Shown: positions 38,104-47,253, counted from the first letter of the stretch. The stretch: DNA of 64,000 nt from Diphasiastrum complanatum (GCA_029204225.1 CM055104.1:43923148-43987147), one strand, 5' to 3'. Notes: generated by a model from the letters alone, not told the origin. A program made the numbers and translations.

Positions 38104-39107
38104 TAATAATCTACTTTTCTACATTAGTGATTAGTTTGCAATTTGCTAAAAAAAATAGCCTTAGCTTGACTTTGAATCCTGATGATTTTTTAGATTGGTA
38201 CTTGACCCCGTAGAGATATGATAAGTTATTTAGTGTGTAAGAAACAAGATTCCACAAACCAAGCCATGAATCTAGCACTGACCTGCGCTTCAGTGAATGT
38301 TATGCCAGGGCATGCAGCAAGCCCCGCAAGGTCATGTTCCATGTATTCAAACACAAGGTACAAGCTGCAAGACATTCGAGAGGTAACCAACCCCTCCAAT
38401 TTCACCACATTTGGATGATCTAGACGCCGAAGAACTTGAATTTCTCGAGCCATGAATCTGACACTCTCTGGCTCGAGATTGTCAAACCTCACTTTCTTCA
38501 AGGCCACAATTTTACCTGAATCAAGATCCCGAGCCTTGTATACATTGCTATATGTACCTTGCCCAATCTGCAGACAAACACCAATAAGTCTTAAAATTTT
38601 GGCTCAAAACAAAATAGCAGCCTAACCTCAAGTGAAATTCTTTTCAATGTGCAACATGGCACATAATAGATGTAAAGAAGCATTATTATGATAGCAGAAA
38701 GGCAATTGACATTATACTTTTTCGAGCTTTTCAAATGAGTCAGCCCTGCGTGGGATCCAGCCCTTTATCGCATCACCTGCAACTGCAGATAGCCAAGCAG
38801 GCCATCCTGCTGCAACCTGTTCACCTTCCAAGTGCCTCGGCAGATTGCTCAACCTAGGGTTAGGTTCAGCCTGAGCCAAAATCCTCTCTCTCCTTCTCTC
38901 CACAGCTTCCGTGTGTAATCTGGGGACCCTAGTAGCCCCATTTTGCATGCTCTTAATTTTAGACTCCTTATCCAGGCTGCCATTTACAGGGTCTGTAGTA
39001 TCAACTGTTACAGATCCACTTGAATGTCTTACTTGATGTCGAAAAGTGACCTTTTCTGGTGCACTTTCCACATCATCGTTGGTCCCTTTCGAGCATGCAC
39101 ACCCCAT
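18907..39107 (-). CDS. CDK-like Ser/Thr protein kinase, At1g54610-type, eight exons (714 codons)
   Basis: Exons (minus strand): 39107-38718, 38567-38283, 35372-35055, 31107-30880, 25141-25041, 24525-24405, 19746-19192, 19053-18907. The sum is 2,145 nt, all introns are GT-AG, and the frame is kept throughout, ending in TAG. The start is ATG at 39107, giving MGCACSK, a myristoylation/palmitoylation-type N-terminus as in plant relatives; the TTG nine bases upstream is not a start. Kinase core: GQGTYSNVY loop, K154, E172 (FMAREI), HRD D249, DFG D267, VVTLWYRPPE 286-295. The divergent cyclin-helix sequence (EPESVRFMARE, not PSTAIRE) marks this plant CDK-like subfamily. A long basic C-terminal tail with KSKSEKF and GPLIRPGYAS matches family members. 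Likely role: membrane-associated signalling kinase phosphorylating unknown substrates. Introns total 18.06 kb, swollen by transposons. Confidence 0.93.
19192..19746 (-). CDS. kinase exon 7
   Basis: Codons 482-666. Opens KRRIHPHSSKSKSEKFTPR, a family hallmark, then a low-conservation Ser/Arg-rich tail with SRSRSGAGPGLRR. Acceptor TTGACAG|AAG lies only 35 bp from a long (GA)n (sense strand) tract. Donor AAACAT|GTGAGT. Intron 7 is 138 bp. Confidence 0.88.
19781..19857 (+). repeat. (CT)n microsatellite, intron 6, next to exon 7 acceptor
   Basis: About 77 bp of CT on the plus strand, so GA on the gene's sense strand. It lies 35-111 nt upstream of the exon 7 acceptor. Confidence 0.98.
20732..20811 (+). 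repeat. (CT)n microsatellite, intron 6
   Basis: About 80 bp with one CG interruption, following ACATTATTAAAGTT. The preceding 500 bp look like decayed transposon sequence without a clear family. Confidence 0.98.
20830..22713. other. intron 6 interior, no gene seen
   Basis: Anonymous intronic sequence without ORFs over 60 codons. It is probably old transposon remnants, none recognised. Confidence 0.5.
22714..23128 (+). repeat. copia 5' LTR in intron 6
   Basis: Starts TGTTAGAAATAAATGAC and ends CTTTCCTACA. TG...CA ends and abutment on a primer-binding site define it. Confidence 0.85.
23129..23140 (+). promoter_or_regulatory. retrotransposon primer-binding site
   Basis: TGGTATCAGAGC immediately after the LTR end, complementary to the initiator tRNA-Met 3' end, the usual copia primer. 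Confidence 0.9.
23821..24324 (+). pseudogene. copia gag N-terminal part
   Basis: Starts at ATG 23821 and reads LDGTNYSLWSYMMKNLLIAKGLWDLV (DUF4219-like), a Ser-rich linker, then SKSAWDTLHTMYRVKNPARV...LRNQLSLLKMQEGD (UBN2/retrotran_gag). The frame is open but the last about 15 codons diverge, and the coding region ends at the element's truncation. Zinc knuckle absent. Confidence 0.85.
24405..24525 (-). CDS. kinase exon 6
   Basis: 121 nt: basic RKRAASGKGP then ARRQGSRERSGKAVPAPDANAELQ, matching the family's tail. Acceptor CCTAG|GAA, donor TTGCAG|GTGATT. With exon 5 it restores phase 0. A truncated copia element ends within about 100 bp of the exon's 3' side. Confidence 0.88.
25041..25141 (-). 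CDS. kinase exon 5
   Basis: 101 nt reading FFTTKPFACDPASLPQYPP then SKEFDAKLREEEARR, the conserved segment after the kinase domain. Acceptor GATGCAG|TTC, donor CGAAG|GTACTA, phase 2. Confidence 0.9.
25145..27180. other. intron 4, distal part, no gene seen
   Basis: Short frames only, including an 86-codon frame at 26213-26473 (+) with no recognised domain. Nothing else is supported. Confidence 0.5.
27186..28675 (+). mobile_element. truncated gypsy-type LTR element in kinase intron 4
   Basis: LTR-like 27186-27573 (TGTTAGGGACCC ... GGATGCAGCA), a two-base gap, the primer-binding-site variant TGGTATCAAAGCC at 27576-27588, a leader, and a broken gag to about 28672. Antisense to the kinase. No pol or 3' LTR follows. 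Confidence 0.72.
28115..28672 (+). pseudogene. gypsy gag fragment
   Basis: Candidate ATG at 28115, with stops within ten codons. A later frame (28448-28672) reads GKALTWWQDLRGKHEAPRMW, FCKTFKATFLPIL and RPLDQYLQEFQ, the retrotrans_gag core. Truncated after that. Confidence 0.75.
28855..29454 (-). pseudogene. copia protease/GAG-pre-integrase fragment in intron 4
   Basis: The minus frame reads WFIDLGASKHMTSRREW (protease; DSG changed to DLG) and GKIGNIKDVLYVPGIKKNLLS, then GRLYKLQAQVV, as in copia polyproteins. About 200 codons remain open in the kinase's sense direction, but flanking copia domains are missing. Confidence 0.82.
29470..30875. other. intron 4, proximal part, no gene seen
   Basis: Only frames under 75 codons. 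A short direct repeat of TTGCAgttagggcaacaaatc and TTGCAttagggcaacaaatc lies at about 30350-30410. Confidence 0.5.
30880..31107 (-). CDS. kinase exon 4
   Basis: Codons 332-407: VEQLHKIFKLCGSPSEEYW, PYKRCIADTFKSFP, LIETLLSIEPDERGTASAAL, the end of the kinase lobe. Acceptor GAACAG|GTT, donor AGTGAT|GTATGT. Intron 4 is 5,738 bp. Confidence 0.94.
32125..33194. mobile_element. TIR element D (1,070 bp) with GC-rich hairpins, inserted in intron 3
   Basis: Flanked by the 8-bp direct repeat TGTTAAAT at 32117-32124 and 33195-33202. Ends are CATAGATGCAC and GTGCAACTATG, inverted matches at 10 of 11 positions. The neighbouring tandem copy at about 33525-33550 (AGTAGTTACAATTGATCAG) shows the uninterrupted site. 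The interior is a duplicated 405-421-bp unit ending in G/C blocks. No transposase. Confidence 0.82.
32149..32990 (+). repeat. tandem duplication with GC hairpin blocks inside element D
   Basis: Units begin CGCGTTTCTGAAATTTT at 32149 and 32554. Both contain GTGCAGTTTGTCGACTGTTTCGG and end in GGGGGGCGTTGCCCCCC-type hairpins. The second unit is about 16 bases longer in a T-rich stretch. Identity is high, so the duplication is younger than most neighbours. Confidence 0.9.
33700..35050. other. intron 3, proximal part, no gene seen
   Basis: AT-rich intronic sequence with short frames only. Confidence 0.5.
35055..35372 (-). CDS. kinase exon 3
   Basis: Codons 226-331: HCHSRGVLHRDIKGSNLLLD, KIADFGLAT, TSRVVTLWYRPPELLLGA, DLWSTGCILAELLAGKP. 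The activation segment has PPE in place of APE. Acceptor TTACAG|GTT, donor ACAGAG|GTGGGA. Intron 3 is 3,947 bp. Confidence 0.95.
35430..35503 (+). repeat. (CT)n microsatellite, intron 2, next to exon 3 acceptor
   Basis: About 74 bp, GA on the gene's sense strand, 58-131 nt upstream of the exon 3 acceptor. Confidence 0.98.
36353..37366 (+). mobile_element. decayed LINE (non-LTR) reverse-transcriptase fragment, intron 2
   Basis: Plus frames read MDHVFTLRAIIKEA, RVYCCFLDFRKVFD (RT motif), GCSLSPTLFGLYIDELKRVI, and a YADDVVLV-type active site near 36843-36866 after a frameshift, then KTKVLVFKTSKAF. LINE-type downstream text (IRDKPFVPHQ near 37275) continues to the MITE at 37374. Many stops. It may extend past the MITE to about 37800. 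Confidence 0.8.
37374..37608. mobile_element. MITE C (235 bp), CATAGTTGCC ends, inserted into the LINE relic
   Basis: Direct repeat TGAGCAT at 37367-37373 and 37609-37615. Left end CATAGTTGCCA and right end TGGTAACTATG are inverted matches. The interior is full of GGAAC/GTTCC words (GGGAACTAGTTCCC near 37504-37534) that form hairpins, as in the ends of element A. Confidence 0.78.
38025..38101 (+). repeat. (CT)n microsatellite, intron 2, near exon 2 donor
   Basis: About 76 bp, GA on the sense strand, starting about 180 nt downstream of the exon 2 donor. Confidence 0.98.
38283..38567 (-). CDS. kinase exon 2
   Basis: Codons 131-225: glycine loop IGQGTYSNVYKA, catalytic Lys in VALKKVRF, helix C NLEPESVRFMAREI, hinge YLVFEYMEHDLAGL. 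Acceptor CTGCAG|ATT, donor GCGCAG|GTCAGT, phase 0. Intron 2 is 2,910 bp. Confidence 0.95.
38718..39107 (-). CDS. kinase exon 1
   Basis: Codons 1-130: MGCACSK start, a variable Ser/charged region, then the conserved VAAGWPAWL and GWIPRRADSFEKLEK lead-in to the kinase domain. The donor is GAAAAA|GTATAA, phase 0. Intron 1 is 150 bp. Confidence 0.93.
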
Positions 39108-39659
39108 TTCATCCAATTCCTGATAGTTTTTCCCCTGATATGTTATAGGCTTCCACTCCTTATAATGAAGTTCCTATCAAAAAATACCAGGCCTACGTTT
39201 TCAATGAACTGATACACAGAAGCTGATTATCAATCAAACATAATTCGCCGAGCAACTTGGTCAGTCAGCTGCAACCAGGTTCGTGAAAAACCTGAAAGTC
39301 AGAAAAACTCGATCATTTCTGAAAAGCATTTTGTCTTGTAACTCATTTCCCTTTCAATACCTCAACACGCCTTTTTGGTACCCTAGCACTCCAAAACAGG
39401 GTATGACACAACCCGGCATCATCCCATCAGCCTCGGCTGTGCCACAAATCGGTTCAATGACCCTAGGAAGCAATTGCAGCAAAAAAAACTGAATATGCTG
39501 GCCAGCCTTGAGACTCGGGCAAGCCTTTCCGTCTACGACCGCAATCGGTTGAAATACTCATATTCCACTGAGGGCTTGCGCTCTTCCCACTAAGCAAGCA
39601 AGTGTAAAGCATCATTGCCGACGCAAGAAAAGGAACGAAGCCGACTGTCCATTAGCAGG

Positions 39660-40110
39660 AAATGCACATTCACATCATTGCCGTTACCTCCATCACAGCG
39701 GCCACCGAAGATCTTGCTCGCTTTACCCCTCCTTTCCTCGTGTCACAGATCAGAACGCGCCTTCTCGCCATAGCACAGAAGCATCCGAGATCCACACTCT
39801 CTTCTTCTGCCTCTCTCTCTCTCTCTCGCTCGCTCGCTCTCCTTCCCCGCCCTCGGCTGCCTACTGGCACGTGGCGATTTTGGCTCTCCACCGTTGGATA
39901 CCCTGGACGCGTTTCAGATTCCGCCACGTGTGACAAGATTACCGTTCGAGCTTTTGAAGTGGCAGTCTTGACACGTGGCTGCCATCCAAGTACGCGGGCT
40001 GAAACGCCCTCGCTTTCCCTGTCTCTGCCCACTTCTGCACGCTAACCAGGTCGTTATAAACGGCAGCTGATTGGCCGTTACTAGGCACGTGTCATGGGCT
40101 TTTTTCATGC
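39660..40110 (-). promoter_or_regulatory. candidate kinase promoter with G-box cluster
   Basis: Locally GC-rich and 0.55-1.0 kb upstream of the kinase ATG. CACGTG palindromes lie at 39868-39873, 39925-39930, 39972-39977 and 40086-40091; the cores are the ABRE/G-box type bound by bZIP and bHLH factors. A TTATAA element sits near 40054-40059 and an ATTGG (CCAAT on minus) near 40069-40073. A CT/CTCG-rich tract (39813-39842) resembles GAGA-type 5' leader sequence. The start site is unknown, and a 5' UTR intron is possible. Confidence 0.5.
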
Positions 40111-41362
40111 TCTAGGATATTATGCCTTGCTGTATGAACATATTATTTATCATCGTGTCCCGTTCTCGAGTTAATATATTCTCGAGTCTCGTATGTTGTG
40201 AGTTGGTGTACTGTGGTTGAGTTGGTGGGCAAAAGTTGGGCTTGCGCGCGGCTTTGATAATACCAAAAAGCATTCTCAAGTCAATGAGGTAGCCCACAAA
40301 GACCACAGTCTGCCCCATTTTAGAAGCTTAGGCTTGTGGATGGATGAATTGATAAGCCCATACGTCCAATCTTATTATGGAGTCAATGGGCGAGGCGAGG
40401 GCCAAGTCCTCTCCAATCCATCGGGGATAGCTTCTAGCCTATTAATTCCATCAACCCGTAATGCCCCTTCCATGTCATTAATGTTGGGCCCTTTCCATGG
40501 CTTTGCAAGCAACATCCATGTCGCTTTATGCGTCTTTCAAGTAAGATATTAAAGATATGATTTTGCTAGGCAAGCCCCATAGATCTCCAACAAAATCAAC
40601 AAGGGCGCCATTGCTAAAGATGCCAAAAAGAATAGGCTAGACTTTTTCACGTTCACCTCTTATGTGTATTGAATCATGCAAATATTGGCATCCTCGTGAA
40701 TTTACTAGCTCCATGCACCCAAGTTGAGTGGTCCATGAAATTATTTTTCTTTAACTTTTAAGCATGCTCTCTATAATTAGTGTGAGCCAAATTGAGAATT
40801 TTGAAAGTGAAATGAGATCAAATGATGAACCTTGAAATCCATGAAAATCTCCAAAATAAGGTTCAAAGGTACAAATTGATATATAATTTGGAGGATGATA
40901 TTACACCCTACAAAAAGTCAAAAAGTGTGACCTATAAAAAAGTATATTGGTCATACAGGTAAATTGACTTGCCAATCATTTACATTTAGCAAAGGATTTT
41001 TTTAAGACCTTTTGGCCAATTTGAATGTCTTATCTGTGTCTGGTCTTGAATGAATTACTATCTGCCATCGCTTGTGTATCTCATTCACCTGTTTTATCAA
41101 TTCCGCACATTGGTTCAGTTTTTTGTTGAATGTTGTATTAATCTAAGACGTAGATCAACAGTGTCTGTCTACTTTCTGGAGGATTGTAGGAATGATATAG
41201 CAGGCAGTGACCAGCAATCATATCTGAAGTCCATCCGAATTCATTTCGTTCGTGATTAATTTGATTTTGCTTTAACAATGTCAATCTCAAAGCTCGTTCA
41301 AGTTTTGTTTCGTTTCGGTTCGTTTCGTTTCAGAGCCTGATTGATATTTGCAATCGCATCTG
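40110..41362. other. intergenic region, then probable copia LTR (unresolved start)
   Basis: No gene seen. The last few hundred bases before the primer site at 41363 should be an LTR, but its start cannot be fixed by eye and the CA end is not preserved. Confidence 0.45.
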
Positions 41363-41473
41363 TGGTATCAGAGCCCACCTGTCATAGTCTGACATAGCTA
41401 GAAAGCTATCAGATCCAGGAGGCTAAGCAATCAAACAAAGAACCATCAACAAGTGAGAACACAATTCACAACA

Positions 41474-42420
41474 ATGGCTTCAATAAGCAATATACAATCC
41501 AAGATGTGTACAATCCTCAATTCATCATAATCTAACTTCCTAGCATGGAAGGTTAAGACCTCATTGATATTAAAGGGAGAAGGATTATTCCCCTGGGTAG
41601 ATGGCACCGAGTAGATGCCTACAACAATAGGCAAGGAGCTACGTGAATGGAGGGAGAAGAATGACAAGGCAGTAGCCTTGTTATCATCATCCATCGAGGA
41701 TAGTCTGAATCTTGACCTGGCTACACTCTCTAAAGCAAAAGAGATGTGGGATACTCTACTCACAAGATTTCAGACGAAATTTTGCAGTCAGATAATAATG
41801 GTTGAAGATTAGCTGACAAACCTGCAATGGGATGGCAATGACCTCACTTCCTTTATTAGGAAGATGAAGGATCTATTCCTTTCACTACACAATTCTGGAG
41901 CAGAAAATGCAGTGTCAGCAGAGAAGCAGCTTACATATCTGTTGAGAGCCTTACCAAGATCCTTCCAGACAACCAGCATGCTGCTAGCAAAAGATCCTAC
42001 AATGACACTCGAAAATGTTGTTGTTGAGATTCGAGAAAAAGTCAAAGCTTGAGAACACCTTGATCACAAAGATGCTTGACCAAGCTCTCTACAGCAACAA
42101 GGAGAAATCAAAGAGGCAATTCAAGCCTAAGAGGGAGTCAGATCAAAGGCAAGATTGAGATCAGCAAGCAGAAGGAGCCAACAAAGGAAAGTGGAAGAAC
42201 GAAGGAAGGTCGAAACAACAGAGTGGAGACAAGAAGACATGCGTGAGATGCAAACGTGAAGGACATAATGTCGAGTCGTGTTGGCTTAATTTGAATATTG
42301 AGTGTATCCACTATCACAAGAAGGGTCATGCAGCCATGGACTGCCGCCAGAACCCAAGAAACAAGCCAGCTCAAAGTAGACAGGAGAACAATAATAGTTC
42401 ATCATGTGCCTAGGAGCCAG
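41474..42420 (+). pseudogene. copia gag with two zinc knuckles (one degenerate)
   Basis: ATG at 41474; TAA at 41528 and several later stops break it. UBN2-type segment KAKEMWDTLLTRFQTKF and LTYLLRALPRSFQ. Knuckle 1 is CVRCKREGHNVESC (intact CCHC). Knuckle 2 reads CIHYHKKGHAAMDC, with Tyr at the second Cys. Two knuckles are less usual for copia than one. Confidence 0.85.
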
Positions 42421-43957
42421 AGAGCTCAAAGATGGGCGAAAAAAGATCGAATCACGGAAATTCGACCACCTACATCTGTGCAAACATGTGTGCATTGTCA
42501 ACACCTGACACACAGGAGGTAATCCCTGATTCAGGAGCTACCTCGCACTTCGTTACATCAAGACGGATCATGTCTGATTTCTAAAGTGCAGATCCATCAA
42601 AATTTATTGTTCTTGGAGATGGATCAAAGCATCAAGTGAATGGTATTGGTTCACTGTGGCTCAACACAAATGGCAAAGACAGACTACTCGAAGATGTTCT
42701 ATTCGTGCCTACGCTGTAGCGGGACTTGCTATCAGTGACAAGAATAGCTGATGTAGGGATGCGTGTAATGTTCTTGGACGAAACATGCAACATTGTTGAT
42801 GCAAGTACCAGTACACTAATCACTCGAGGTAGAAGAAAAGACAACCTGTATCACTTGAAGGTACGCCTACCTGCAGATCAAGTGCATCAGATTCATGATG
42901 ATTCGCCAGATACTCTATGGCACATGAGACTATGTCATATGAATTTAATGGCACTATATCAAGCAAGTCATCATGGAGCAATCACAATGGTGAGCATCTC
43001 GAATGTAACCAGTTTGATGACCTGTGATGCATGTCTGAAGGGTAAGATATCACATACTTTTTTTGTCAAAGACTCCTATAGAAAGACCAATATTCTAGAG
43101 CTTGTACATTTTGACATATGTGGACCTTTCAACGTGATCTCAGTAGGAGACTCAAAGTCTTATATAACCTTTATTGATGATTATAGTAAGTTTGCCAGAG
43201 TCTACTTTATCTACAATAAATCAAAAGCACTTGACAAGCTCACATAGTATGTGAATTGGACAGAAAGATGCACTGGTAATAAAGTGAAGCAGATCAAAAC
43301 AGATCGAGGTGGAGAATATATCTCGAATCGATTCACTGACTTCTGCAATGATCGTGGTATCATTCACAGAAGAACTACATCTTACACACCACAACACAAC
43401 GATATTGCAGAAAGAAAGAACAAGACTCTAATGGAAGCTGCTAGGTGCATGATGGCCTATTCAAGGGCTCCAAGAGTGTGGTGGGCTGAAGCAGTAGCTA
43501 CAACTGCCTACATTCAGAACATGACAGGAAAGTCTGGTGTTCCTCACACGACACCACACAAATTATGGTGGGGTAGAAAATCCAATCTGACTCACATTCG
43601 TATCTTTGGTTGTGCAACTTATGCACATGTTCCTGATAAGCTTCGAAAGAAGATTGATCAGAAAGTAGAACAGAGATATCTTGTAGGATATGACAATCAT
43701 TCGTCATACTATAGAGTCTATATGCCAGAGACAAACATAGTGAAGATAGTCAGAGATGTCAAATTTGATGAGAGCAGAACGATGGCCAACGATGATCATG
43801 TTAGTTATGAAGTCCTTGGTAGACAATACTGTGATCTACCAACTGAGACAGAGGGAGCAGAGGACGAACACTCAGATGAAGATGTCCGAGTTGCACCTCA
43901 TTTGAGTGACAAATCAGACGAAGAAAGATTCACAAGCCAGCCTACTACTACAGGCTG
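42421..43957 (+). pseudogene. copia protease and integrase
   Basis: Protease IPDSGATSHFVTS (about 42525), GAG-pre-integrase LWHMRLCHMNLMAL ... CDACLKGK, integrase VHFDICGPF, FIDDYSKFARV, KTDRGGEY, NDIAERKNKTLMEAAR, then IFGCATYAHVP. A TAG at 43245-43247 splits the integrase. The frame ends at the gypsy junction. Confidence 0.88.
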
Positions 43958-43959
43958 AT

Positions 43960-46452
43960 GGATGATTGGCCAATTGGGCGTATGGATGGTGATCTTGTCC
44001 ATAGCCAACCCCAAATCTTTCCATTTGTTTCTTCGTGGCATTGGCACGTAATAGGGATCTACCCGCAATTGGCGAGGGCTGGCGACGTAACTCCTAATTG
44101 ATGCCGGAGTTTTTCAAAAACAGTGATTCTCCATGCCGGCTGCTCTTCCAATGTAGGTATTTTATCCAACTCTTTGCCGGCCTCTATCTCAGAGGTCTTA
44201 AACTTCAGAACCCATCCACCACATGAGGACTCATGCGGATGTTGCTTTAAGAAGGTTGGATCTGGTCCTCGACGCTGATGGGCCTTCTGAATAGAGGTGT
44301 GGTCCTTGATGATAATGGACCTGCTTGTACTGCCGGTAAGATTGGCGGTGGTTCGGCGATATCTGGAGAACCCCCCTGGTCCATGCTCGAATCTTCCCTT
44401 GTATCCATTGGTAGAGCTTCTTGGCACGGAGGGGAGAATTGCGGCATGACCGGTACGAGAATTTGTGGTCCGGCTTCCAACACTTGAGCGGCTGCTTTTT
44501 CATAGGCAATGATGGTCTCCTTAGCCTTTGCCAACTCGGTTGAAGCTGCTCCTTTGAACTTGTCAAAACAGCCTTGATATCCCCGAAGGGCCACTTTGTA
44601 TGTCTCCACTTTCTTGAACAAATATGCAATCTCCGTCGATGTTACCAGATGATATTGTATTTGTGTTTGAAGATATGCATCAGTTCAAGGGTGGTCGCAT
44701 CCAATTCATCTTGAAGCCGCGTGCAATCTTGTTTGGCCATCTATAATTGACCCTTAAGTAGTTGCACCTGCTGCTTTGCATCCTGCATGGCCTTATCCAC
44801 CTGATCATGTGCGGTTGTTAGGGTGTTTTGTAGGGAGCTGATGTAGTCTTGCAAACGATCAGCTTGTTGCTGGGCCAACTTCTTTTCGGCTTCGGCCTTG
44901 TCTTCATGTTGTTTGGCAATCTTTAACTCTCGGTCCAGCTAGACAGGTTTCTAGCTGATCAGAGTGTTTTCAGACCCCATCTTAGAGATTCTCTGCTCCA
45001 TTTCCTTCTTCTTATGTAGCATAGACTGGATCACTTGCGCAAGGCTTGAAACCAAACCTAGAGCATCACCAAAATCGACGATCGTGGAGGCGGCAGCAGT
45101 AGGAGGACTTGATGGTATTGTCCTTGGTAGGCGTGGAATAGGTGCCACTAGTCCTTCTTCTTCAAAAATTTCCTCCTCTTCAAATCCCTCAAGCACTGTG
45201 GCATCGAACTGTTTCGGTGATTTCACAACTTTGTCAACCCGAAGTGTGGCTAGGCTATCTTCCGTGTGAGGTGGCTGGCTGACATCTTCAAAACCAACAG
45301 TAGATTCATGGATATGTCTGAATCCTCTTCCAAGGGATTGGAGTTCAAAGGGCGCAGGACTCTGGGGCATTTCAAAAATTTCAGTGGCCCCAAGGGAGTC
45401 GGAATCAGTGAACATATCCATAAAGAATTGTGTGTTTGGTGAGGTGGCTTCGGTTTGTGGGGGTGAGACGGCCTGGGCAGCTGTGATGGAAATGGTAGGC
45501 CCAATGGTCACAGACTGTCCTTGAATGGAAGCAGAGGTGAGAGAAGCATTAGAGGCTGGGGGAATGGGAAGTTTAGTGCAAACAACAGCAGGGGGTGGAA
45601 GCACAGCTGATGAGGTATGCCTAGTGCGACGTCGTGACGCGGAAGGCGAGTCAAGAATAACGATCTCACTGCGTGGACGCCGACGACTATGAGAACTCGA
45701 GGCCTAGTGAGATGACTCTGCCGGTTCTTCTTCATAGATCGAAAGCACGGAATCCAGGTGGAAGCCATGGATTCTGTTTTCTAAGTAAAAAGTGGCTAAA
45801 ACGGACAATAAAGAGCCAGCAGTGAACTGTTGCTTAGTATTGGCCTTAATAGCTCATTTGAACTCACTAGAAATAGTATTGAACCAATTATATGGTTCAA
45901 GAGGGGCTTTGGCCAACTTGATGTGGGACTCCACTATCCTATGGAGGATCTGTGATGTGATGCCGTCTTTCTTGAGGTTGCCAACAATCAGGAAGTTGTT
46001 CAGTAGCTGGGCAGCAGCGTGGATTGAAGGCTCAATGATGGCTTCCATAAGGTAGTCGTCATTGGTCCAGTGCAGATCGTTGGTGAGTCACTATATGGCT
46101 TGATGGTCTGTTTGGTGTGCTTGTGATTGGGTGAGGCATGCGTGTCAGATGCTATACCTATAGCTGCAAGGGCGGCCTCAGTGACGCGCACCTTGTGTGT
46201 GGCTCTTTGGAAAGTGATATAAAATTTAAATTTCTCTTCCTTCCATGTACTGAAGGCAAGAGTGATATATTCCATATTGATGCGACCAAAAAAGGCTCTC
46301 TCATGAATACCCATTGCAGTGAGCAAAGGCTCCGCAAGGGTCATCCACTGAGTGACCATGCTTGTGCTAGGAAGGACCATGATGTCCGTTGTAGATGGGA
46401 CATCACGATGGATAGTATAGCGTGGAGACTGGGAAGTATTGGTAGAAGACAT
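43960..46452 (-). pseudogene. gypsy accessory ORF, copy 1 (unrecognised, about 800 codons, broken)
   Basis: Starts near 46452 (MSSTNTSQSPRYTIHRDVPS). Regions in order: an N-terminal globular part (STSMVTQWMTLAEPLLTAMG, HKVRVTEAALAAIGI, AAQLLNNFLIVGNLKK, PLEPYNWFNTI); a Ser/Pro-rich acidic middle (about 45.0-45.75 kb); a predicted coiled coil (QQADRLQDYISSLQN, about 44.75-44.9 kb); a Pro-rich linker; and a C-terminal part (GGWVLKFKTSEIEAGKELDK). Stops and frameshifts split it into at least five frames. It is not gag, pol, env or any domain I know; similarity to plant transposon accessory proteins is possible. Confidence 0.6.
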
Positions 46453-46499
46453 GATGATCAGAATGAAAATATAAAATGCGTAAAAGTGTCTCAGAAAGT

Positions 46500-47230
46500 A
46501 GTGCAAGAATTTTGGAAGGCTTCGGTCACGGTAAAAATTCGCAAGAGCTTCGCTAGCACAAGTGAGGAATGAATCGAATTTAGTCAACTTATAGGTGAAT
46601 TTGGTGGGTCCATTACATTGAATACTAGTTTGGCTGATCAGTTCTGAACAAAAATTTGCAGGCATGTACAGTATTGTGATAATAGGGTATAAAAATCTCG
46701 GTGAAGGTTTCTCGGGATCTGAACCTATCAAGTGAACATTTTCCAGGCCTGGCGAAGGATGAACCTTCGCCCAAGAGGGTCCTTCACCCAAGTACTGTCA
46801 TAAATGTATTTTTCCAAGACCTGAACCTATGGACAACCTAATTTTGACATTTTAAGATCGTCTAATAGGTTGGCGAAGGTTAATAATGAGGTTAAGATGC
46901 TCGGCGAAGGTTCTCAAAATGGCATATCACTAATCCTTTGCCGGACTCAAAAACTGGGGTTTTTCGGACAGGAACCTTCGCCCACCTCAAATTAGATAAA
47001 TCTAGAGTGGATGTACAGTTTGAGAGCTCAGCGAAGGTTTCTGGTACTGAATACGCTAAATCTGACCAAAACAATGATTTTCTAAGTCTTTTTCCATCAA
47101 AATATTACTGTGCTTCCTTTCCTATGATGATGACTTTCTGACTTTTGCTCATCAGTCTTTTCTCAATTTAATAATTTTTTTTTAACTGTCTTTTTCCAAA
47201 AAACTCAGCAAATTAAGTACTGAAAAACAA
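46500..47230 (-). other. gypsy spacer between integrase and accessory ORF, with GGCGAAGGTT words
   Basis: Non-coding, holding about seven GGCGAAGGTT/AACCTTCGCC-like words in both orientations (near 46703, 46746, 46760, 46868, 46899, 46970, 47028). The part at 47120-47250 matches 6290-6480 downstream of the other gypsy integrase. Confidence 0.6.
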
Positions 47231-47253
47231 ATAAAACTAAAAAACCATTGAGA

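Larger units (their letters stand above)
41363..43957 (+). mobile_element. 5' half of a Ty1/copia element, cut before RT
   Basis: Primer site TGGTATCAGAGCC (41363-41375), then gag, zinc knuckles, protease, GAG-pre-integrase and integrase. It ends at 43957, where the sequence becomes the minus-strand gypsy accessory region. RT, RNase H and the 3' LTR are missing. At least eight in-frame stops make it inactive. Confidence 0.9.

Noticed and set aside
39105-39116. Kinase start at TTG 39116, adding MDE
   Set aside because: It is a TTG, and the next codon but two is ATG giving MGCACSK, the conserved lipidation-type N-terminus.
39670-40032. 120-127-codon overlapping frames on both strands in the GC-rich upstream region
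   Set aside because: GC-rich, CT-repeat-bearing promoter sequence opens frames on both strands; no domain, and the position fits regulatory DNA.
40241-40275. Further member of the 10-12.7 kb repeat cluster (GATAATACCAAAAAGCATT)
   Set aside because: Only about 19 bases match and the TCTAGACAAGG core is absent.
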